NCBI RefSeq assembly: GCF_024198215.1
Contig: NZ_JAKCFA010000020.1
Span: 124,001 to 188,000 of the forward strand
Source: Myxococcus qinghaiensis
Lineage (GTDB): Bacteria; Myxococcota; Myxococcia; Myxococcales; Myxococcaceae
Direction of reading: 5' to 3'
DNA: 64,000 nt
Part shown: positions 23,979 through 32,672 of the stretch, piece after piece
Numbering within the stretch: the first letter of the stretch is position 1
Layout of the letters: every line of letters starts with the position of its first letter
Notes under the pieces: model-generated
What the model saw: the letters and a program-made list of their open reading frames with translations, nothing else
Databases searched by the model: none
Told to the model about the DNA's origin: nothing
Made by a program: the position numbers and the translations under genes

Positions 23979-25570
23979 GTGACAGAAGCTCGCGGGTGCT
24001 GGGTGTCCTGCTCGTGCTCCTCGCTACCTCCGTCGCGAGCGCGGAGAGCCGGTTCTCCATCAGCGTGGGACACAACCTGGGCCGGGACACGGACGAGCCC
24101 CTTCGCTGGGCCCAGCAGGACGCCGAGCGCATGGACGCGGTCTTCGGTCAGCTGGGCGGTGTTCCCGAGGACCGTCGCATCCTCCTGCGCGGAGAGTCCG
24201 TCTCCAACCTCCGGCTGGGACTCGCGCGGATGCGGGGCCGCATCGAGGAGGCACGGCGCGCTGGAGAGCGCACGCTGCTGTTCTTCTTCTACTCGGGCCA
24301 CGGAGACGAGGTGTCGCTGCGCCTGGGCGGCGAGGCCCTCCCGCTCGCGGAGCTGCAGGGGATGCTGGCCGAGGTCCCCACCACCGTCACGGTGGCCGTG
24401 CTGGATGCCTGTCACAGTGGCGCGCTCGTGCGGGGCCGCTCCAAGGGCCTCAAGTCCGCGCCCGCCTTCGATGTCTCCTTCCTCCGACAGGTGGGGCCGG
24501 AGGGCCGCGTGTTCATCGCCTCCGCGGGGGCGCACGAGGTGGCGCAGGAGTCGGACAGCCTCCGGGGCTCGTTCTTCACGCACCACCTGATTTCGGGCCT
24601 GCGAGGCGCGGCGGACGTGGATGCCGATGGCCGTGTCTCGCTCACGGAGGCCTATGGCCACGTCTACCACCGCACGCTGGCGGGCTCGCACGCGTCCACG
24701 GCGGCGGTGCAGCACCCGGAGCTGTCCAGCCAGCTCGCGGGAGAAGGGGACTTGTTCCTCACCACGCTCTCGCGAGCCCATGCGCAGCTGGAGCTCCCTC
24801 CTTCCGTGGGCGACAGCGTCGTGCTCGTGGACGAGCGCACGCTGCAGGTCATGGCGGAGGTGGAGCCCCGGGCCGAGGAGTCGGTGCGCGTCGCCCTGCC
24901 CGCGGGACGCTATCGGGTCCAGGTGAGGCGGGGCGCCCAGGTGCTCTACGGCAAGGTGTACCTGCCCTGGGGGGAGAAGCAGCGCTTGAATCCCGAGGCC
25001 CTGGAGGTGCGCACGCTGGCCCTGCACCAGCGCAAGGGCGCGCTCCTGGAGGCCAGCAGTTGGCGGCTTCAAGCGGCGCTGGGCGCGGGCCGCTCCTCGA
25101 CGCAGCTGGGCGGCTGGGGGCCCCAGGTGGGTGTGCTGCTCGCTCGCGAGAGCCCTGGAGGGCTGGGGCTGTCCTTCCTCGGAGGGCTCACGTTGGGGGC
25201 CACCCGGGGCTCCACGCTGGAGCAGCGTCTGGAGCAGGTGGAGCTGGGGCTGTGGAGTGGCCTGGGCGTGTCGGGCTCGGTGGGGCGTGTCTGGGCCGGA
25301 GCCCATGCGGGCGTCGGAGTGCTGGGCCTGGCTCAACGCGCGACGAGCCCGGATGCCGAGCGGCGCCGGGAGCTGGGCCTGCCCGCGTGGCGGACCCGCA
25401 CGGGCGCGGGCGCGGCCACCTTCGCCACGCTCTCCGCGGAGGTGCCGGTGGGCGCGAGCACGGGCCTCTTCGCCCGGCTGGGCGGCCATGTCGCGTTGAT
25501 GCGCGAGGATGAAAAGCTCCGCACGCAGCTTGCGCCACATTTGCTGCTCGGTTGCACCTGGGGGCTCTGA
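23975..25570 (+). CDS. Secreted caspase-family (C14) protein with C-terminal beta-barrel-like domain
   Basis: A 531-residue protein whose TTG start overlaps the previous stop (TTGA). Residues ~1-23 are a signal peptide ending ATSVASA. Residues ~25-255 are a caspase/metacaspase p20-p10 domain with the catalytic His109 in YSGHGDE and Cys146 in LDACHSGAL; both are present, so it should be active. Residues ~265-340 look like a PEGA/carbohydrate-type beta domain (VALPAGRYRVQVRRG). Residues ~345-531 are Gly/aromatic-rich with alternating patterns (GLGLSFLGGLTLGAT, VELGLWSGLGVSGSVG, GCTWGL at the end), like a small outer-membrane beta-barrel. An exported protease co-transcribed with its own sigma factor suggests an envelope-stress or cell-death role (inference). 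Confidence 0.85.
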   Translation: MSDRSSRVLGVLLVLLATSVASAESRFSISVGHNLGRDTDEPLRWAQQDAERMDAVFGQLGGVPEDRRILLRGESVSNLRLGLARMRGRIEEARRAGERTLLFFFYSGHGDEVSLRLGGEALPLAELQGMLAEVPTTVTVAVLDACHSGALVRGRSKGLKSAPAFDVSFLRQVGPEGRVFIASAGAHEVAQESDSLRGSFFTHHLISGLRGAADVDADGRVSLTEAYGHVYHRTLAGSHASTAAVQHPELSSQLAGEGDLFLTTLSRAHAQLELPPSVGDSVVLVDERTLQVMAEVEPRAEESVRVALPAGRYRVQVRRGAQVLYGKVYLPWGEKQRLNPEALEVRTLALHQRKGALLEASSWRLQAALGAGRSSTQLGGWGPQVGVLLARESPGGLGLSFLGGLTLGATRGSTLEQRLEQVELGLWSGLGVSGSVGRVWAGAHAGVGVLGLAQRATSPDAERRRELGLPAWRTRTGAGAATFATLSAEVPVGASTGLFARLGGHVALMREDEKLRTQLAPHLLLGCTWGL

Positions 25571-25726
25571 CACCCGGGGCCGTGTCCCACGCTTCGCTGT
25601 CGGCGCGTTTCCTTGCTCGCATCGACTGGATGGCCCGAGCGCTCCCGAAGCAAGGCGCGCGCGTGTCTCCCGACCGGTGCTTGTCACGTGACATGGGATT
25701 GCTCCCATGACCGAGAGGAAGGCCAT

Positions 25727-26719
25727 ATGTCGACAATGTCGGAGCATGGTTTCTGGAAGTGGGGAGTGCTCTCCCTGGCATTGATGGGGTGCGGCGGTGT
25801 CATGGGAAGCGAGGCGGAGGATGAAGCCCTGCTCACGCTGGAGGGCACGCTTCAATCCACCACGTCATTCGAGCTGGGGAGCTCCGACCGGATACGAGCG
25901 GCGCTCCTCTGGGACACCTGGCCCAAGGTCGTCGTGGACTGCATGGTCCAGAGAAGGTACCCGGAGGGCTTCATCAAGTGCCTGCGGCTGAGCCCCAAGT
26001 CGTCGTTCCATCATCCCGGGGTGGATGTCCGGGTGAACGGCCGCTTCCCCAACACCTTCAGCATGCCCCTCAATCGCCTGCCAGAGCCTGGAGCGCTGAT
26101 AGGGGAGGAAGGCTCCTGGCTGGGCATGGCCTACGTGATGGCCTACGTGGACGGCAACGGCAACGGCAAGCTGGACCGGGTCTCGAACGAGGCCACTTCC
26201 AGCCATGACATCGTCGTCGGGTTCCAGGAGGGCTTCAGCGGAGAGCAGACGGAGAGCTCCTTCATCATGTATCGCGAGGGCGCGCTCCACCCGGTCTTCC
26301 ACATCAATTTCCCGAACTGCCCGGAGATTCCCCAGGGGTACTCCGTGGTGACGTTGCGCTACACGGAAACCTCCGAGGCGTGTTTCGTGAAGACGCGCAA
26401 GGTGGACCTGAACATCGCCCTGGAGGCGAACCAGTCCTTCCAGCAGCTCGCCTGCGAGGAGCCCAACTACCTGGGCCTGATGGATATGGCGCGCGCTTCC
26501 ACCATGGGACCGCCACCGCCGAGCAGCACCCAGCGCTGTGGCTCCTTCACCCATCCCGTGCCGCGCTCGGAGCAGGTGCTGTACGTGAACCCCCATCCGG
26601 AGCGCTTCTGCACCACCGCGAACACAGTGGTGTACACGCTGCGAGACTTCTGGGATGGCGCCTGGGATGACCGGGCCTCGCCGCCCTCCTGGTGGCCCTG
26701 CCCGGTGACGGCGCCCTGA
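25727..26719 (+). CDS. Lipoprotein of unknown function, tandem copy 1
   Basis: A 330-residue lipoprotein. The ATG at 25727, after AGAGGAAGG, gives a signal peptide GFWKWGVLSLALMGC with lipobox LMGC. The mature protein has ~8 cysteines and an AYVDGNGNGKLDRV loop (~145-158) like an EF-hand or dockerin calcium loop. It ends with ASPPSWWPCPVTAP. I do not recognise the family. The neighbouring gene is a paralogue sharing architecture throughout, including the FHHPxVDVxVNGxFPNTFSM stretch. Possibly co-expressed with the sigma-caspase operon upstream, but each copy has its own leader. Confidence 0.8.
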   Translation: MSTMSEHGFWKWGVLSLALMGCGGVMGSEAEDEALLTLEGTLQSTTSFELGSSDRIRAALLWDTWPKVVVDCMVQRRYPEGFIKCLRLSPKSSFHHPGVDVRVNGRFPNTFSMPLNRLPEPGALIGEEGSWLGMAYVMAYVDGNGNGKLDRVSNEATSSHDIVVGFQEGFSGEQTESSFIMYREGALHPVFHINFPNCPEIPQGYSVVTLRYTETSEACFVKTRKVDLNIALEANQSFQQLACEEPNYLGLMDMARASTMGPPPPSSTQRCGSFTHPVPRSEQVLYVNPHPERFCTTANTVVYTLRDFWDGAWDDRASPPSWWPCPVTAP

Positions 26720-26733
26720 GGTGAGGACCGCGA

Positions 26734-26758
26734 GGGGGCAGGCCGATTCGCTGCCCCC
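26734..26758 (+). terminator. Terminator hairpin after lipoprotein copy 1
   Basis: GGGGGCAG (26734-26741) pairs with CTGCCCCC (26751-26758) around 9 bases and is followed by TTCCC. Confidence 0.7.
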
Positions 26759-26937
26759 TTCCCGGCGAGTCTCACGGCACCTGACACCGAATCCATGTCC
26801 CACGCTTCGATGCTCGCGCGTCTCCTTGCTCGCACCGACAGATTGAACCGCGCTCCACGCGCGCTCCTGATGCGAGGAGCGCGGGTCGCCTGTCGTGTGC
26901 CCATGGGGATGGCCCCATGGCGCGAGAGGAAGGCCGC

Positions 26938-27957
26938 ATGACGACAATGATGGGACGTGGTTTCTGGAAGTGGGGACTGCTCGCATTGGCGATGACGGGT
27001 TGTGGCGGAGTCCTGGGTGACGAAGCCGAGGACGAGACGCTGCTCACCCTGGAAGGCTCGCTGCATGCCACCGAGCCTTTCGAGGCGGGAAGCTCCGCCC
27101 ATATGAGAGCGGCGCTGCTGTGGCAGACGTATCCGCAGCCTGTCGTGGAGTGCATGCTCGTGAGCTCCGTGCGCGACGCGCTGTCGAGGTGCCAGCGGGT
27201 GAGCCCGCGCTCGTCGTTCCATCACCCCGACGTGGATGTGAAGGTGAACGGCCACTTCCCCAATACCTTCAGCATGTCCCTGAACCGATTGCCGGACCCC
27301 GAGGGGCTGATGGGCGGGCCGGGCTCACGGTTCGGCTTCGCCACCGTCGTGGCCTACGTGGACGGCAATGGCAATGGCAGGCTGGACCGCGTCGACAGCG
27401 AGGCCACGACGAGTGTCGACATCGTCGTGGGCCACCAGGAAGGCATCCAGCTCAACGCCCTGGCGGAGTACACGATTGTGTACCGGGAGGGCACGCTCCA
27501 CCCGCTCTACACAAAGCTGTTCTCGGATTGTCCCGAGATTCCCCGCGGGTACTCCGTGGTGACGCGCCGCTACCAGCAAGACCCCAGCAATCCGGACGGC
27601 GACCCCATCTACGAGGGGTGCTACGTGAAGACGCGCAAGGTCGAGGTGGACATCATCCTGGAGGCGAACGCGGCGTTCCAACGGCTCGCCTGCGAGCAGA
27701 CCAACGCGCTCTTCCTCGCGGACATGGTGCGCGCCACCACCGCGAGCCTCCCCCCGGCCGGCAGCAGCCAGGTCTGCCGCACGTATATCCATCCCGTGTC
27801 GGGCTCGGAGCAGGTGCTCGTGGTGAACCTCCACCCGGAGCGCTTCTGCACCACCGCGAACCAGGTGGTGTACGCGCTGCGCGACTACTGGAACGGCACC
27901 TGGGATGACCGGGCCTCGCCGCCCGCGTGGTGGCCCTGCCCGGTGACGGCGCCCTGA
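26938..27957 (+). CDS. Lipoprotein of unknown function, tandem copy 2
   Basis: A 339-residue paralogue of the preceding gene. Its signal peptide (GFWKWGLLALAMTGC), the calcium-loop-like AYVDGNGNGRLDRV, the conserved PERFCTTAN and the WWPCPVTAP terminus are almost unchanged, while intervening stretches differ at many positions. It has a few extra residues around YQQDPSNPDGDPIYEG. The ATG at 26938 is chosen by alignment with copy 1 (AGAGGAAGG ribosome site in both). Conservation of both copies as intact frames argues that both are used. Confidence 0.8.
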   Translation: MTTMMGRGFWKWGLLALAMTGCGGVLGDEAEDETLLTLEGSLHATEPFEAGSSAHMRAALLWQTYPQPVVECMLVSSVRDALSRCQRVSPRSSFHHPDVDVKVNGHFPNTFSMSLNRLPDPEGLMGGPGSRFGFATVVAYVDGNGNGRLDRVDSEATTSVDIVVGHQEGIQLNALAEYTIVYREGTLHPLYTKLFSDCPEIPRGYSVVTRRYQQDPSNPDGDPIYEGCYVKTRKVEVDIILEANAAFQRLACEQTNALFLADMVRATTASLPPAGSSQVCRTYIHPVSGSEQVLVVNLHPERFCTTANQVVYALRDYWNGTWDDRASPPAWWPCPVTAP

Positions 27958-27974
27958 GGTGAGGAACGCGAAGA

Positions 27975-27995
27975 GGGCAGGCGGAGTCGCTGCCC
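27975..27995. terminator. Terminator hairpin after lipoprotein copy 2
   Basis: GGGCAG (27975-27980) pairs with CTGCCC (27990-27995). It is the duplicated counterpart of the hairpin at 26734 and lies before the convergent ELWxxDGT gene. Confidence 0.6.
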
Positions 27996-28073
27996 CCTTC
28001 GCGGCGAGTCACTCACCGCCGGGCTTCAAGGCGCGGGGCCATGGCATCAGGACTCCGGGCCCCGAGAAACGAC

Positions 28074-31000
28074 TCAGGCGTCAGGTGCTTCGATGCCTGG
28101 GGTTCGGCGGCGGCGCATCGACAGCAGGGCGAGGAGCGCCAGCCCGAGCATCCCCGTTCCCGCGCCACCGGATTGCTGACAGCCGCAGCCGCTGGAGTCC
28201 TCGAGCGTGGGCATACCCGGAGGTCCCGCGTCTGGTCGCGACGTGCCGCCATCGGGCTGGGGGACACCACTGTCGGGTGCACCGCCATCCGGACCGACAG
28301 GGCCCGCATCGGGGCTGCCCGCATCGGTGGGCTCGGGGACGATGACTTGCACGTGCACCTGGAAGGTGCAGCTCGTGGTGTTGCCGCTCGGGTCCGCCGC
28401 GGTGACGACGACGTCGGTGGTGCCGACGGGGAACACGCTGCCTCGAGCGGGCACGGTGCTCACCGTGGGCGTCGACGCGGTGTCCTGGGCGGTGATGTCC
28501 TGCCATTGCACCGCGACGCCCGCCTGGGAGGTGGCGATGGCGGAGACCGTGGAGGGACACGTGACGGACGGAGCCTGGGTGTCCTGGACTGTCACGGCGA
28601 AGGTGCACGTGGAGGTGTTGCCCATGTTGTCGGTCGCGGTGACGAGCACCTCGGTCCGGCCGAGCGGGAAGACGCTGCCCGACGCGGCGCTGTAGCTGAC
28701 GCGCGGGTCGGGGTCCTCGTCGGACACGGACGCGGGCGGAAACGGCACGGCGGTCCCCTGGGCGCTCACGGCCTCGGCGATTTGCGCGCCGGGGCAGGTG
28801 AGTCGAGGCGGCTGGGAGTCGGTGGGCGTCGTTCGCATCCCCCACAGCTCGCGGCCCCAGGCCGGGTGCCACGCCGCGAAGTAGAGGTAGGGCCCCACGT
28901 TCGTGAACGTCCCTGGCGCCGAGGAGATGCCTCCGGGCCCGAGGTCCGCGATGAGCAGGGTGCCGGCCTCCGTCCCATCCGTCCGCCAGGGCTCCAGTCC
29001 CGTCACTCCGTCCGACGCGGCGAACACCAGCGCATCCCCTCCACCCAGCCGGACGAAGGGCCCCGGTGTCGACACCGCGCCGGGCTCTCCGGGCCGGATA
29101 TCCTTCACCCTCACGGTGCCCGCCTCGGTGCCGTCGCTGCGCCAGGGCTCATAGCCCCCGCTCTCGTCATCCGCCCAGAACAGCAGCAGGTCACCATGAG
29201 GCGTGAGCTGCTCCGGTGGGAGCACCGTCGCGCGGGTGCCGAACGTCTTCACCTTCACGGGGGCGGCGCCGTTGCTCTTCCACAGCTCGGGCGGGGACTC
29301 CGCGTGGCTGACGACATAGAACACCGAGTCGCCCAGCGTGGCCGTGGTCGACTCACGGGGCCAGTAGCCATACCGCCGGCTCACGAAGCCCAGGGCGCGG
29401 GTGCCCGCCTGGGTGCCGTCGCTGGTCCACAGCTCCAGGCCCCGCGAGGCGAAGTTCACCCAGAAGAACAGCCGCCCGTTCGCGACCCGCATCTGGTGGA
29501 ACGAGGCGAGCTCGGAGGCGCCCGCCAGGCTCGCCACGCGCCGCGTCCCGGCCTCCGTGCCGTCGCTGGTCCACAGCTCCTCGTGGTTGAAGTCCGCCGT
29601 GAGGGCGAAGAAGACCTTGTCTCCCACGGCGGTGAGCATGCGGGGGTGGGGCGGGATGAAGGAGCTCGCCTCGAACTGCTTGATGCGCACCGTGCCCGTG
29701 GGCGTGCCATCCGTCACCCACAGCGCATCCTTCTCGTGGGACCACTCACTGATGAAGGCGCGCGTCCCCGCGGGCACGAGCTGGCGACCTGGCGCCTCGA
29801 ACATCCGCGGGGAGAGGGACGCCAGCCTCCGAGGAGGCTGCGAGTCATCCGGGGGGAGGCTCCAGAGCGCTTGGAGTCCCTCGTCATCTCCGGCGAAGAA
29901 GAGGAGCTGGTCGTTCAGTCGGGTGAGCTGGACTGGGAAGTAGAAGGGGCTCAGCGGCGGTGAGACGGCGAGCGGCCCGGTGCCAGCAGGGGTTCCATCG
30001 CTCCTCCACAGACGCCGGCTCATGAACTCGTTCTCGGCGACGAAGTACAGCACTCCGCCCACTTCGACGGCGGAGGGCTCGTAGGCGGGCAGTCCGTTCG
30101 CGACCGGGGCCGAGAGGGTCTTGACCTTGCCCGTGCCCTCCACGGTCCCCGTGCTCGTCCACAGCTCGTCGTCCCGGGTCCAGAAGTAGAGCGTGTCCTG
30201 GGACCAGGAGGCCACCAGCTCACCCAGGCCGTAGGGACGCGGTGTCACCTCCGTCAGCCGCACCGTCCCCAGGGCCGTCCCATCCGTCTTCCAGAGCTGC
30301 TGACCGTGGGAGCCGTCGTTGGCTCCGAAGAAGAGGCCCACGGGTGAGGAAATCATGGGCTGTCCAAAGTCAGCCTCCATGGAGGACTCACCGCCGGGGG
30401 CCAGGTCGGCCACGCGGACCGTGCCCTGCGCGGTGCCGTCGCTCTTCCACGGCTCGCCTCCCGCCACCGTGTCATGGGCCATGAAGTACAGCAGGCCGTC
30501 ATGCGCGGTGAGTCGCGAGGGCCGCGAACCGCCCGCGCCCGGCTGGATGTCGCTCACGCGCACGGTGCCGTTCGCGGTGCCGTCGCTCTTCCACAGCTCC
30601 ACGCCCGTCGTCTCCTCCCAGGCGGTGAAGTAGAGCATGTCACCCACGCACGCGAACGGAGGCGGCGAGGTGAAGTCCTGGTTGGAAGGGTCCTTCGCAT
30701 CCAGCGTGGCGACCAGGACCGTGCCGTCGACGGTGCCATCCGTGCGCCACAGCTCCTGTCGGCCAAAGGGCGAGTTCCGATAGAAGAACACCGAGCCGCG
30801 ACAGGCCTTGAGCTCGTAGGGGAGGAAGCGGCCACCACCGGGGCGCGGGTCCAGGACCTTCCCAGTCCCCTCGGCGGTTCCATCGGTCTTCCACAGCATG
30901 TCCCCGCCGTCCTCATCGGTGGCCTGGAACACGAGGGTGCTTCCCGCCCAGGCCTTGTTCCAGGTGCCGAAGCCTCCCGTCTCGGACTGGCTCGTCGTCA

Positions 31001-31589
31001 CCAGCACCGTGCCTTCCGTGGTGCCGTCGCTCTTCCAGAGCGAGTACCCCGGAGAAGGGATGTCGGAGGGGCTGGTGATGGCCAGAAGGCTGTCGTCCCG
31101 CACCCCGAGGAAGGTGCCCAGGCCCCGCAGGTTCTTCACCAGCACGGTGCCCTGCGCGGTGCCGTCCGTGCTCCACAGGCCGTACTGCTGCCCCCCGTAG
31201 TTCGTCAGGGCGAGGAAATACACGCGCCCCTTCAGGACGACGGCGTGTTTCGGGTCGGAGCCCTCCGGCCCCGGCAGCACGTCGAGGACGAGCGAGGTCC
31301 CCTCGGGCGTGCCATCCGTCCTCCACAGCTCACGGCCGTGCACCTTGTCGCTGGCGCCCAGGAGGGTGATGTTGCCCAGCCGGATGAAGAAGGTGGGCTG
31401 CTCCAGGAGGTCGCTCGTGGTGTCGCCGGGGAGCACGTCCTTGACCAGGAAGGGCGTGCCCACGCGCGCCTCGGACGTGCGCACCTCCACTGCTGGACGC
31501 GGCGCTGAAGCCTGCCGGGTGTCACAGCTCGCCACGATGACAGCCACCACACAGACCGCGAGGCCACGGAGCCCAGGTTCCAGATTCAT
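28074..31589 (-). CDS. ELWxxDGT-repeat protein with HYR domains, lipobox and MYXO-CTERM
   Basis: An 1171-residue surface protein. It begins with a signal peptide and lipobox (VIVASC). About 16 repeats of the form ELWxxDGTxxGT (for example HGRELWRTDGTPEGT), with GxxLxFxAxD spacers, occupy ~50-880 and should form a beta-propeller-like array. Two HYR (hyalin) domains follow at ~930-1100 (PPRLTCPGAQI, APSVTCPSTVSAIA). Then comes an Asp-Gly/Pro linker (PDAGPVGPDGG) and a MYXO-CTERM sorting tail: SSGCGC, a hydrophobic segment (GMLGLALLALLS) and MRRRR. MYXO-CTERM proteins are processed by myxosortase and shown on or released from the surface; having both a lipobox and this tail is unusual. The function of ELWxxDGT proteins is unknown. 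Confidence 0.88.
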   Translation of the reverse strand: MNLEPGLRGLAVCVVAVIVASCDTRQASAPRPAVEVRTSEARVGTPFLVKDVLPGDTTSDLLEQPTFFIRLGNITLLGASDKVHGRELWRTDGTPEGTSLVLDVLPGPEGSDPKHAVVLKGRVYFLALTNYGGQQYGLWSTDGTAQGTVLVKNLRGLGTFLGVRDDSLLAITSPSDIPSPGYSLWKSDGTTEGTVLVTTSQSETGGFGTWNKAWAGSTLVFQATDEDGGDMLWKTDGTAEGTGKVLDPRPGGGRFLPYELKACRGSVFFYRNSPFGRQELWRTDGTVDGTVLVATLDAKDPSNQDFTSPPPFACVGDMLYFTAWEETTGVELWKSDGTANGTVRVSDIQPGAGGSRPSRLTAHDGLLYFMAHDTVAGGEPWKSDGTAQGTVRVADLAPGGESSMEADFGQPMISSPVGLFFGANDGSHGQQLWKTDGTALGTVRLTEVTPRPYGLGELVASWSQDTLYFWTRDDELWTSTGTVEGTGKVKTLSAPVANGLPAYEPSAVEVGGVLYFVAENEFMSRRLWRSDGTPAGTGPLAVSPPLSPFYFPVQLTRLNDQLLFFAGDDEGLQALWSLPPDDSQPPRRLASLSPRMFEAPGRQLVPAGTRAFISEWSHEKDALWVTDGTPTGTVRIKQFEASSFIPPHPRMLTAVGDKVFFALTADFNHEELWTSDGTEAGTRRVASLAGASELASFHQMRVANGRLFFWVNFASRGLELWTSDGTQAGTRALGFVSRRYGYWPRESTTATLGDSVFYVVSHAESPPELWKSNGAAPVKVKTFGTRATVLPPEQLTPHGDLLLFWADDESGGYEPWRSDGTEAGTVRVKDIRPGEPGAVSTPGPFVRLGGGDALVFAASDGVTGLEPWRTDGTEAGTLLIADLGPGGISSAPGTFTNVGPYLYFAAWHPAWGRELWGMRTTPTDSQPPRLTCPGAQIAEAVSAQGTAVPFPPASVSDEDPDPRVSYSAASGSVFPLGRTEVLVTATDNMGNTSTCTFAVTVQDTQAPSVTCPSTVSAIATSQAGVAVQWQDITAQDTASTPTVSTVPARGSVFPVGTTDVVVTAADPSGNTTSCTFQVHVQVIVPEPTDAGSPDAGPVGPDGGAPDSGVPQPDGGTSRPDAGPPGMPTLEDSSGCGCQQSGGAGTGMLGLALLALLSMRRRRTPGIEAPDA

Positions 31590-31708
31590 GGGGGCACTTC
31601 TGAGCAGAGATTGACCGCGTCCGTCAATGCGTGGGATTGGGAATGCACCGCCGCGAACCCGAGGGGGCTCCCGGCGGTGGCCCTGCGCCTCAAGCCTTCG
31701 ACGGCTGT

Positions 31709-31972
31709 CTACATACAGCGGTTTTCACAGACACCCAGCAAGCAGAACCAGCACGGGCCCACGCAGCCGGGACGACAGGCCGCGTTGGCGTGCTCGCTGT
31801 CGGCGAGCAGCGTGCTCTCCGGCGGCAGGCTCACCGCCTCATCACACGTCGCGTCTGCCTCCTCTTCGGCGGTGACGGCCTGGGGCTCACCCATGGACAG
31901 GGCGGCGAGTCCCACCACGAGCAACGTGGACAGCACCATGGACCACTGGCTCTTGAGCAGCTTCGCGAACAT
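31709..31972 (-). CDS. Small secreted cysteine-rich peptide
   Basis: An 87-residue precursor. The ATG at 31972 is chosen because AAGGAG lies 6 bases upstream and it opens a signal peptide (SMVLSTLLVVGLAALSMG). After an acidic segment (TAEEEADATCDEAV) the last ~24 residues are cysteine-dense (ACRPGCVGPCWFCLLGVC then ENRCM): six Cys there, seven in total. It stands alone on the minus strand beside the ELWxxDGT gene. The pattern suggests a disulphide-knotted or metal-binding secreted peptide. No modification enzyme lies nearby, so a RiPP label is not supported. Confidence 0.6.
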   Translation of the reverse strand: MFAKLLKSQWSMVLSTLLVVGLAALSMGEPQAVTAEEEADATCDEAVSLPPESTLLADSEHANAACRPGCVGPCWFCLLGVCENRCM

Positions 31973-32159
31973 CCATGTCTCCTTGGCAGTGCCTGACGAG
32001 GCCACGACAGCCTGTCATGAATCAGGCCAAGCCAGAAAGTCGTGGATACACGGTGCGAGAGGACCTGGGCGCTGCAATGCGTTGCCCTGGCCCGGCGAGC
32101 GGCCTATGCAATGCGTCAGGGGGCCACGCAGCAAGAGTCACCCGCATCCGAGGAGTCCC

Positions 32160-32618
32160 ATGCGCTACTTCGACGACTTCCAACCCGGTGAGGCGAGTGA
32201 GGCCGGGCCTTACGTGGTCTCCCGGGAGGAGATCATCGCCTTCGCGAAGCAGTTTGATCCGCAGCCCTTCCACCTGAGCGACGAGGGAGGTCGGGAAGGC
32301 ATCTTCGGTGGCCTCATCGCCAGTGGTTGGCACACCGCTTCCATCTGCCACAAGCTCGCGGTGGAGAACCTCTTGAGCAAGACGGCGAGCCTGGGCTCCC
32401 CGGGACTGGACGAGCTGCGCTGGCTGAAGCCGGTGCGTCCCGGGGATGCGCTCACCGCGCGCTTCGAGGTCCTCTCCACCACGCCGTCGCGCAGCAAGCC
32501 GGACCGGGGCGCCATCAAGTTCCGCTTCGAGGTCCGCAACCAGAATGGCGAGGTAGTGATGACGGAGGTCGCCAACGCGCTGTTCGCCCGGAAGCCCGAG
32601 GGCGGCGCGGCGAAGTAG
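32160..32618 (+). CDS. MaoC-like (hot-dog fold) dehydratase
   Basis: A 152-residue hot-dog-fold protein of the MaoC/(R)-specific enoyl-CoA hydratase family. It opens with the usual YFDDFQPGE, has the catalytic motif IAFAKQFDPQPFHLSDE (Asp and His of the hydratase signature), GLIASGWHT and LKPVRPGDAL. The ATG at 32160 follows GGAG. Such small MaoC proteins hydrate (R)-enoyl-CoA in fatty acid or polyhydroxyalkanoate routes. It is convergent with the PEP-mutase family gene. Confidence 0.9.
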   Translation: MRYFDDFQPGEASEAGPYVVSREEIIAFAKQFDPQPFHLSDEGGREGIFGGLIASGWHTASICHKLAVENLLSKTASLGSPGLDELRWLKPVRPGDALTARFEVLSTTPSRSKPDRGAIKFRFEVRNQNGEVVMTEVANALFARKPEGGAAK

Positions 32619-32631
32619 TCCTGTCGGAGGG

Positions 32632-32663
32632 CCCGGGTCGCGCCGATGCCTGGCGCGACCGGG
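32632..32663. terminator. Bidirectional hairpin between convergent genes
   Basis: CCCGGGTCGCGCC (32632-32644) pairs with GGCGCGACCGGG (32652-32663), one base bulged, around a 7-base loop. Confidence 0.75.
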
Positions 32664-32672
32664 TTCGCCGCT

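Larger units (their letters stand above)
25567..27999 (+). repeat. Tandem duplication of a ~1.2-kb lipoprotein gene unit
   Basis: Two head-to-tail copies, ~25567-26780 and ~26781-27999. Each starts with CTGACACC, then TGTCCCACGCTTCG, a ~160-base leader, the lipoprotein gene, and a terminator hairpin with a CTGCCCC arm. The first copy begins at the stop codon of the caspase gene. Non-coding leader and trailer are duplicated along with the gene, so the unit arose as one DNA duplication. Confidence 0.8.

Noticed and set aside
28041..29963. Long plus-strand open frame opposite the ELWxxDGT gene
   Set aside because: It encodes Arg/Gly-rich sequence without motifs and is the mirror of a strongly supported gene. 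The same applies to the long mirror frames opposite pepP, treZ, the caspase and the kinase.
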